Source of the DNA: Ceratothoa steindachneri | Lineage: Eukaryota > Arthropoda > Malacostraca > Isopoda > Cymothoidae | DNA length: 64,000 bases | Assembly (NCBI GenBank): GCA_963969495.1 | Contig: OZ018329.1 | Location: 149,232,502 to 149,296,501 of the forward strand | Reading direction: 5' to 3' | Part shown: piece by piece, positions 58,445 to 64,000 of the stretch | Layout: each line of letters opens with the position of its first letter | Position numbering within the stretch: the stretch's first letter is position 1 | The notes under the pieces: generated by a model | The model's database searches: none | Seen by the model: the letters and a program-made list of their open reading frames with translations, nothing else | Told to the model about the DNA's origin: nothing | Program-made: the position numbers and the translations under genes

Positions 58445-58714
58445 CAAATTGCTGGCGCAACGTTTCGAGAAACAATCTTATCTTGAGACTGTGTTAATAG
58501 AGCTAGGTATCACCTGAAAAGCTGATACTATTGTGTGACGACCTTTGCTTATACTTTTGCTAAGAATCTACTCCTGAGAGCACAACTACCAAAATTCCAC
58601 TAGGTAGAGCACTAATAATGGAGAGAAATAGAAGAGACTCATAGATAAAATGGAATCATGGATATTTATGGGTAACTTAAATAAAACGAATGCAGCAGTA
58701 ATTTCTTCAACAGA

Positions 58715-59045
58715 CACTGTAGGGTTGGTTCTATAAAATAAGTAGGCCTCTGGGGCAAAATTGCATGATTTAATAAGCCCAGCGAGGAACTACACAAATG
58801 GACGCTCGGTGGATTTATCAAATCCTAAAACAATAGTATGTGTGTAAATTAAGGAAATAATATGCCAAGTCTAATAAATAAAGAACCAAAGAGAATTAAT
58901 AAAAGAAACTAATTCAAAAGAGAATTAGGAAATGAAACTATATAGATTTAGGACTAGAATTAACTCACTTCATTCCCTTAATCGCGTCACTTCCTCCTCT
59001 GTCCATCCGCCGTAAGTCCAGTCTGAACGTTAAGTAGGCCTGAAG
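58715..59045 (+). repeat. Dispersed repeat D, copy 2
   Basis: Its first part matches 60530-60724 (ataagtaggcctctgg, aaattgcatgatt, acaaatggacgctcgg, tatgccaagtctaa). Its second part (agatttaggactagaattaa, tcattcc, gcgtcac) matches the start of 62540-62995, so it bridges the two separated parts of copy 3. Confidence 0.8.
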
Positions 59046-60529
59046 AAGTAAGCCTTGTCACTTGTTATGTAGTGCTCTTCTCCCAAGGAGTTAGGTTTTG
59101 TGACCGGTGACCCATCGAAAGACGGAGAAAAAGAGGCCTGGTGATTTTGTCCACCGAAAGTATGAAGAGTCTGCCACCTCAATCGAGGTACCCTCTTTTA
59201 TCATATACCCCCGCCCTATTAAATGATGACTCTCTTCGGCCAGACACGGAAGATGACAAGTAATAAAATTCACGCATAGGACTATCAACAAGCAGGACAA
59301 GAAGGGAATGATATCGTGAACTCCACCACCATCAAACCACCACAAGATACCTTTACCTCATAAGAAATGACCCTTTCGCTCGAACAAGAAGAGGGATCGA
59401 CAAGAACGATGGATTCGCACAATGTACAACGAGCATTTGGAGAAGAAAGATTCGACACCTCCGGGCCTACTCTCAGCCCAAGAAGAAGTAGGCCTGGCAA
59501 ACTTCACCACCGTCAATATCGTCGAAGCGACAATTAGGATGGTAAGAGGATCATTTTCTGTTTTCTACTAGGCGGACCGCTGCAAGCAGCTGGATGGGCT
59601 AAGAGGTACCGCGACAGGTAGAAGTAGGTGAGGAGCAAACCCGGCAAAAGATTGCCCAGTCTCCACATAGGGACACAGCGCACGACATCGTAGCTCAAGA
59701 AGGCCAGCCATGAACTAGGAGAAAATCGACGTACGAACTCACGCCATTCGTTCGAACACAAGGTTCAAATATTAATTATGACAATATTATACCTTAAAAA
59801 TGCCAGTGCATATCAGATCAAAGTGAAAATTAAGTTCGTACCCAGTTAAAATGGCGTGAACTTAGTACTTCCTTAAGTTTAAAAATGTGTAAATAGAAAG
59901 TAATCCAGTGTCCGGTGGTAAGAGAAATGATATTCATTTTATTTGAGCAAATCAAGTGTAAAAAGGCTGTATAAATATTAATTTAAAGGTTATCTCTGTT
60001 CCGTGCGTATACGATTCAATGTATATGTAAACAAAATGGTTTTAGACCCCCAAATGTTAACCCGTGATTTGTAGCAAAGAATCGCAGGATTGGTGCCACT
60101 ATAACATATTTCATGTATTGCAACCATTCATTCCTCTATTTTGAATCCTATTGTAGTCATTATATTGCAGCGGCGTATTATAATGAACGAGGAAGTAGCC
60201 TAAATATAAACAGACCTAATTACTCTATAGCTTACTTGCGTGTCTGAACTATGGAATGTACTGTCATAATTATAGCTTTTGCATAGCAGTCGAGAAAAGA
60301 TGAGACCCAGTTGTAAGATAAATTATATATTATTGTGTATTATATGGCAGAACACGGCATAATGAATAGGCCTGTTTTGTTGAGTACATATGTATGTGCT
60401 TACGAATACTGAAGCCTTATATGAATATTAAAAATGCTGTTAGACATTAGGTCTGCCTGGAATATGTATCTACCTATGTATTTATAATGCCTTATTTTTT
60501 CAATAATTCCATTACTGGCAGGGTAGTCC
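59046..60529. other. Unassigned sequence
   Basis: Moderate GC at 59080-59760, then AT-rich. Several short antisense frames (71-84 codons) lack motifs. Nothing is supported. Confidence 0.45.
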
Positions 60530-60724
60530 TTAGAGCGCGTTTTATAAAATAGGTAGGCCTCTGGTGCCAAATTGCATGATTGAATAGGCCCATCGAGGCA
60601 ATCCACAAATGGACGCTCGGGAGATTTATCAAATACCCAAAAAATATTCTGTGTGTAAATTAAAGATATGATATGCCAAGTCTAAAAAATAAATAAAGAA
60701 CCAAAGAGAATTAGGAAATGAAAA
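60530..60724 (+). repeat. Dispersed repeat D, copy 3, left part
   Basis: Homologous to 58715-58940. It stops exactly where the DD41D mariner-like element begins. Confidence 0.8.
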
Positions 60725-62030
60725 TAAAGGGTCTTTCAATAAGGTCGCTCAATTTTTAAATGTAAATAAAACAACTTGTGTGTGATATATGCACTCAATT
60801 TATTTTAAATTTGGAAGTAAATTTTATGGCATTAAGTGTGAAATATGACATTGTTCAAATGTCCGCCGCGGCTTTGCTTGGTGGAACGTATTCGGGAGGC
60901 CCAATTTTCGATGACTTTGTCACATAAATCTGGCTGAATTTGCTGGATGGTGTTCGTTATGTTGACTTTGAGGACATCAACTGTTTGCGGATTATTTCTA
61001 TAGACCTGCGATTTAAGGTAGCCCCAAAGAAAGTAGTCTAATGGCTTTAAATCGCATGATCTCGGTAGCCAGTTGACGTCGCCGCCGCGCGAGATGACCC
61101 TGCCCTGAAATCGCTGGTGCAAAATGTCTATCGTGGCGTGCGCAGTGTGGCACGTAGCTCCTTCCTGTTGGAACTACATGTCGTTAGTATCCATATCAGG
61201 CATATAATCCAGTTGAGGCCACAAGAAGTTACTTATCATCGATCTGTAGGTCTCGCCGTTGACGGTTAGGGCAATCCCATCATCGTTCTCAAAAAAATAC
61301 GGACCGATGATTCCGTTAGACAAAAATCCGCACCAAACAGTGACTTTGTTGGGATGCAATTGGTTTAGGTGTATCTCATGTGGATTGTTTTCGTCCCAAA
61401 CCCGACAATTTTGCTTGTTCACAAATCCATTCATCCAAAAATGGGCCTCATCGCTGAAGATGATTTTTTTTTTTTAATTTGGGTCAACTTCCAACTGCTC
61501 TAGAGCTTAATCAGCGAACACACGGCGTTGTCCATGGTCGTTTACCTTAAGTTCCTGGGTAAGTTGGATTTTGTACTGGTGCAGACCCAAGTCCCTACGT
61601 CTAATTCGCCAAACTGAATTTGCAAAAAGGCCAAGTTCTTGTGAACGACGAGAAATTGACTTCCTCGGATATTCCCGTACACTCTTATTTACGGCAGCGA
61701 TGTTTTCAGCAGATCTTGCGTTTCGGTGACATACGGGTGTTGGCTGATTGTTGATCGACCCTTTTGCCTCGAATTTGGCCACCAAATGTCAAACAGTGGA
61801 CTCGGTAGGACGATTGTGGTGAGGATAGAAATCACGTAATGCGCGGAACGTTTGTCGAACGGAGGACTGATTTTGATAACATTTGAGGATTTGCACACGC
61901 TGTTCGACGCTATAACGTTCCATGGTGACTTGCCAAGTACTACTGAAGAGTTCACAGTGAGGTTGCCAGATGTCGCTTAACAACATGGCCACTATCGCCT
62001 GACAAGCTCGATAGTCCTTGTTGAAAGACC

Positions 62031-62035
<5 letters not shown>
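60725..62035 (-). mobile_element. DD41D mariner-like element, copy 2
   Basis: Ends TAAAGGGTCTTTCAATAAGG (left) and the reverse complement of TAAAGGGTCTTTCAACAAGG (right). It is 1311 bp. The right flank is TA, the start of a long TA tract; the left flank is AA rather than TA. It lacks the minisatellite insert seen in copy 1. Confidence 0.92.
60832..61923 (-). pseudogene. DD41D mariner-like transposase, four nonsense codons
   Basis: One continuous frame of 363 codons from ATG 61923 (MERYSVEQRVQILKCY) to a stop at 60832, with no frameshift. It is broken only by stops after RPTESTV, after RVFAD, before KKKIIFSDE and at the Trp before FQQEGATCHTA. HTH region: ENIAAVNKSVREYPRKSISR. Catalytic blocks: FSDEAHFW, QQEGAT (Glu for Asp, as in copy 1) and SCDLKPLDYFLWGY. 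The intact length gives the family size as 363 residues. Confidence 0.92.

Positions 62036-62114
<79 letters not shown>
62036..62114. repeat. (TA)n microsatellite at transposon edge
   Basis: About 79 bp of TA directly abutting the right end of the DD41D element. A further (CA)n(TA)n tract is at 62480-62526. The sequence between them is unassigned. Confidence 0.97.
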
Positions 62115-62117
<3 letters not shown>

Positions 62118-62478
62118 AACCTGTACAAATAGATCAGAGGCAAGCGCTCGTTGGAGTCGCGCGGAAATCCACGAACATACAAAGATATCAAAAGTGAACA
62201 CCTGGACAAATACGAGGGTCGCACACAAACAAACATACGCGGGTTGGGGACAGTATCAACAGCTGAACAAATATAGACTCTGACCAGAGAAATTTCACAG
62301 AAATCTGCAACAGGCGGTTCCCTGCAATAAAGCTAAACCTATGGGAATTATGTAGGCACAACTGGTACACAGAACTGTGGGAAACTCCGCCCGAAGGATG
62401 GAAATAACGAGCAAACTGAATCACTTGGTCTGCCCCAAGGACAAGTCAAGGTCTTGCCCCTGGGAGAAGAAACACTCT

Positions 62479-62528
<50 letters not shown>

Positions 62529-62539
62529 CAGAGTCTCAT

Positions 62540-62995
62540 TGGACAGATTTGGGATTAGAATCATTATTCATTGTTGATTAACTCAATTCATTCCATTAGT
62601 AGCGTCACGGATTCCTGTTTACTTGCCTAAGGCCCGCTGCCTTTAGACTCGATACTTCACGTAAAACAGAAAGCCGACACATTGCCGCCAAAAACTCAAG
62701 ACGTTTCCGCTAGCCCCTTTTAGTAGGGCAATTTAAGAATAAAGTTATATTTCCTTTGCCGCGTCATTTTCAAGTCCTTAACTTACCACGATTAGTGAGC
62801 CATCTTTGATAGGCCCAGCCTAATGCATAACCCTCGTAAGAAATTATAAGGAGTCCGAACCTATTCGACAGAGGAGTAAAGTAGACCCACTCCCTAAAGT
62901 CCTCGTCACCATCCGAGCGCGATAGCAACGATGAGTCTTCAATACACGCCCTTATAATTACTAACCACTCAACCACCGACCGGTAACCTCATTGG
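62540..62995 (+). repeat. Dispersed repeat D, copy 3, right part
   Basis: This is the reverse complement of 6680-7210 over its whole length (ctttagactcgatact, ccccttttagtagg, aatttaagaataaagttat, gccgcgtc, taaggagt). Together with 60530-60724 it makes a unit of about 650 bp interrupted by the mariner and microsatellites. Confidence 0.8.
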
Positions 62996-64000
62996 ATAAC
63001 TTCAACGGTAAAATAACCTTGGTAAGCTCAAAGGTAACATAAACTCCACCTTATAAGCTGGTCTAGTCTTCGGCCGAACAGCCCCGTAAAGGGCGCAGTG
63101 ATTTGCCATCCTGGCCGCCGTGCTGACAGGATTTAGCACCCCGTCCAACCCCAGCTTCAAATCACTTGTGTTTCCTACCCGGTTTCCTCGCTTTTCATAC
63201 AACCTCTCCCACAACTTTCTCTGCTCAACCTCTAATTTTACAGGGGAGATGCTGACCTTCTTCTCAGCCAACCGTACCGGATTGGGGCTGAGGGGGAAGG
63301 AGACAACGTTCCCTAACCCCTGAGCTCCGGTCTGGGGTGGTGCGTTTTTAACAACCTGCTTTATCCCCACCCATACCTTCCTCACATCCCCTTTCCTTCT
63401 CACTTCACCATCTATCTTTGTTTTTACGCCGTGTCCAAGGTGGAGCCGCCATGTCGACGGACTGCCAGGCCACCAGGCGGGAGGGGTGGTCCTGAATAGT
63501 GGCACCTGGCTCAGCCAGGCCAGTACGCACCCATTGCAGGGCGGGCTACTGCGAGGGGTGATGAGCGATTGCTTTACGTGGAAAAAATGGGGTCACCATG
63601 CTTATGAATACAAACCTAACAAAACCAAAATCGCTCTCCATTTCCACTTGTTCATCGACGGAGCCGCCCTCGGGCAGCTCCACAGAAAAAAGGAGGTCCC
63701 ACCCTCCTGTGCTTCCGCAGGGGACCCTCCATATTTCTCTAAGGGGAGAGGAGGCTTACTCCTCTCGTTCGCATACGGGTGTAGGGGCCCGCCCTCGCCA
63801 AGCACCGAACCCGAATCCGCCCCTATGCAAGGTCCTCCTCAAACGGTCTGGGTTTCCAATGCAGTACAAGGAGGGGAGGGATCTCGTCCGGCTGGTGCCC
63901 CTGAGACTACCAGGACCTTCTCCATCTCGAAGAAGGACCTGACTGAGGCCGGTCCATCTGGCCTGGGGGCTGCTGCAGGCGGAGGGGATAAACGGGTTCA
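62996..64000. other. GC-rich terminal block, possibly start of an element beyond the window
   Basis: The last kilobase is much GC-richer than the rest of the window. A minus frame of 167 codons (63505-63002) and a plus frame of 114 codons (63598-63942) are open. The plus side after 63600 is rich in Pro, Ser, Arg and Gly and changes frame near 63780 and 63900. Neither matches a family I know. A gag-like or ORF1-like leader is possible but unproven. Confidence 0.3.

Overview
This window looks like repeat-rich intergenic DNA from an arthropod, most probably a decapod crustacean such as a shrimp. The base composition is AT-rich, there are very long (TA)n microsatellites, and minisatellites are abundant. 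The 5' and 3' untranslated parts of the retrotransposon at 34.5-38.75 kb resemble, from memory and not from a search, sequences that are common in shrimp libraries. No intact ordinary host gene, rRNA or convincing functional tRNA could be supported. Almost everything recognisable is a transposable element, the remnant of one, or a tandem array.

Layout. 0-6 kb is mostly unassigned, with a short direct duplication at the start and a 0.75 kb inverted-repeat element at 2.87-3.61 kb. 6-10 kb holds three decayed coding fragments: a DD37D mariner-type transposase, a DUF7869-like fragment, and the N-terminal half of an uncharacterised Cys-rich mobile-type protein family. 8.2-19 kb is dominated by a 34-bp minisatellite in four blocks, a 2.1 kb array of 5-bp TAGCM units, two copies of a 121-bp-unit repeat and a Tc1-like element with intact ends. 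22.8-26.4 kb has a second DD37D fragment and a piggyBac-like element (TTAA-bounded, one intron, internally deleted). 27.06-29.1 kb is a 62-bp satellite.

30.5-33.2 kb carries the C-terminal part of the same uncharacterised family seen at 9 kb, here with a nearly exact 707-bp tandem triplication inside the coding region. 33.3-38.9 kb is a solo LTR (TG...CA, 5-bp duplication GTATG) split by a non-LTR retrotransposon whose 996-codon frame is open. That protein has endonuclease and reverse transcriptase domains and an N-terminal 2A-type motif (GDIELNPGP). A second copy of the LTR, in the opposite orientation, lies at 52.1-53.5 kb inside another dispersed repeat whose uninterrupted copy is at 30.0-30.3 kb. 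This gives a readable order of insertions.

41.3-45.5 kb contains a DD41D mariner-like element that has captured part of a neighbouring 31-bp minisatellite, and a 1283-bp DD34D mariner that landed in the same minisatellite. A relative of the DD41D element is at 60.7-62.0 kb. 46.4-47.2 kb is a third, reversed copy of the 121-bp family. 47.94-48.21 kb is a 270-bp hAT-type MITE with a perfect 8-bp duplication. 56-58.5 kb has further foldback elements, inverted microsatellites and two tRNA-like segments. The last kilobase is GC-rich and may be the beginning of a feature that continues outside the window.

These elements do not form a pathway. The value of the window is in the nested insertions, the paralogous pairs that let ends and duplications be read directly, the intact 2A-bearing retrotransposon, and a poorly described protein family present as two complementary fragments.
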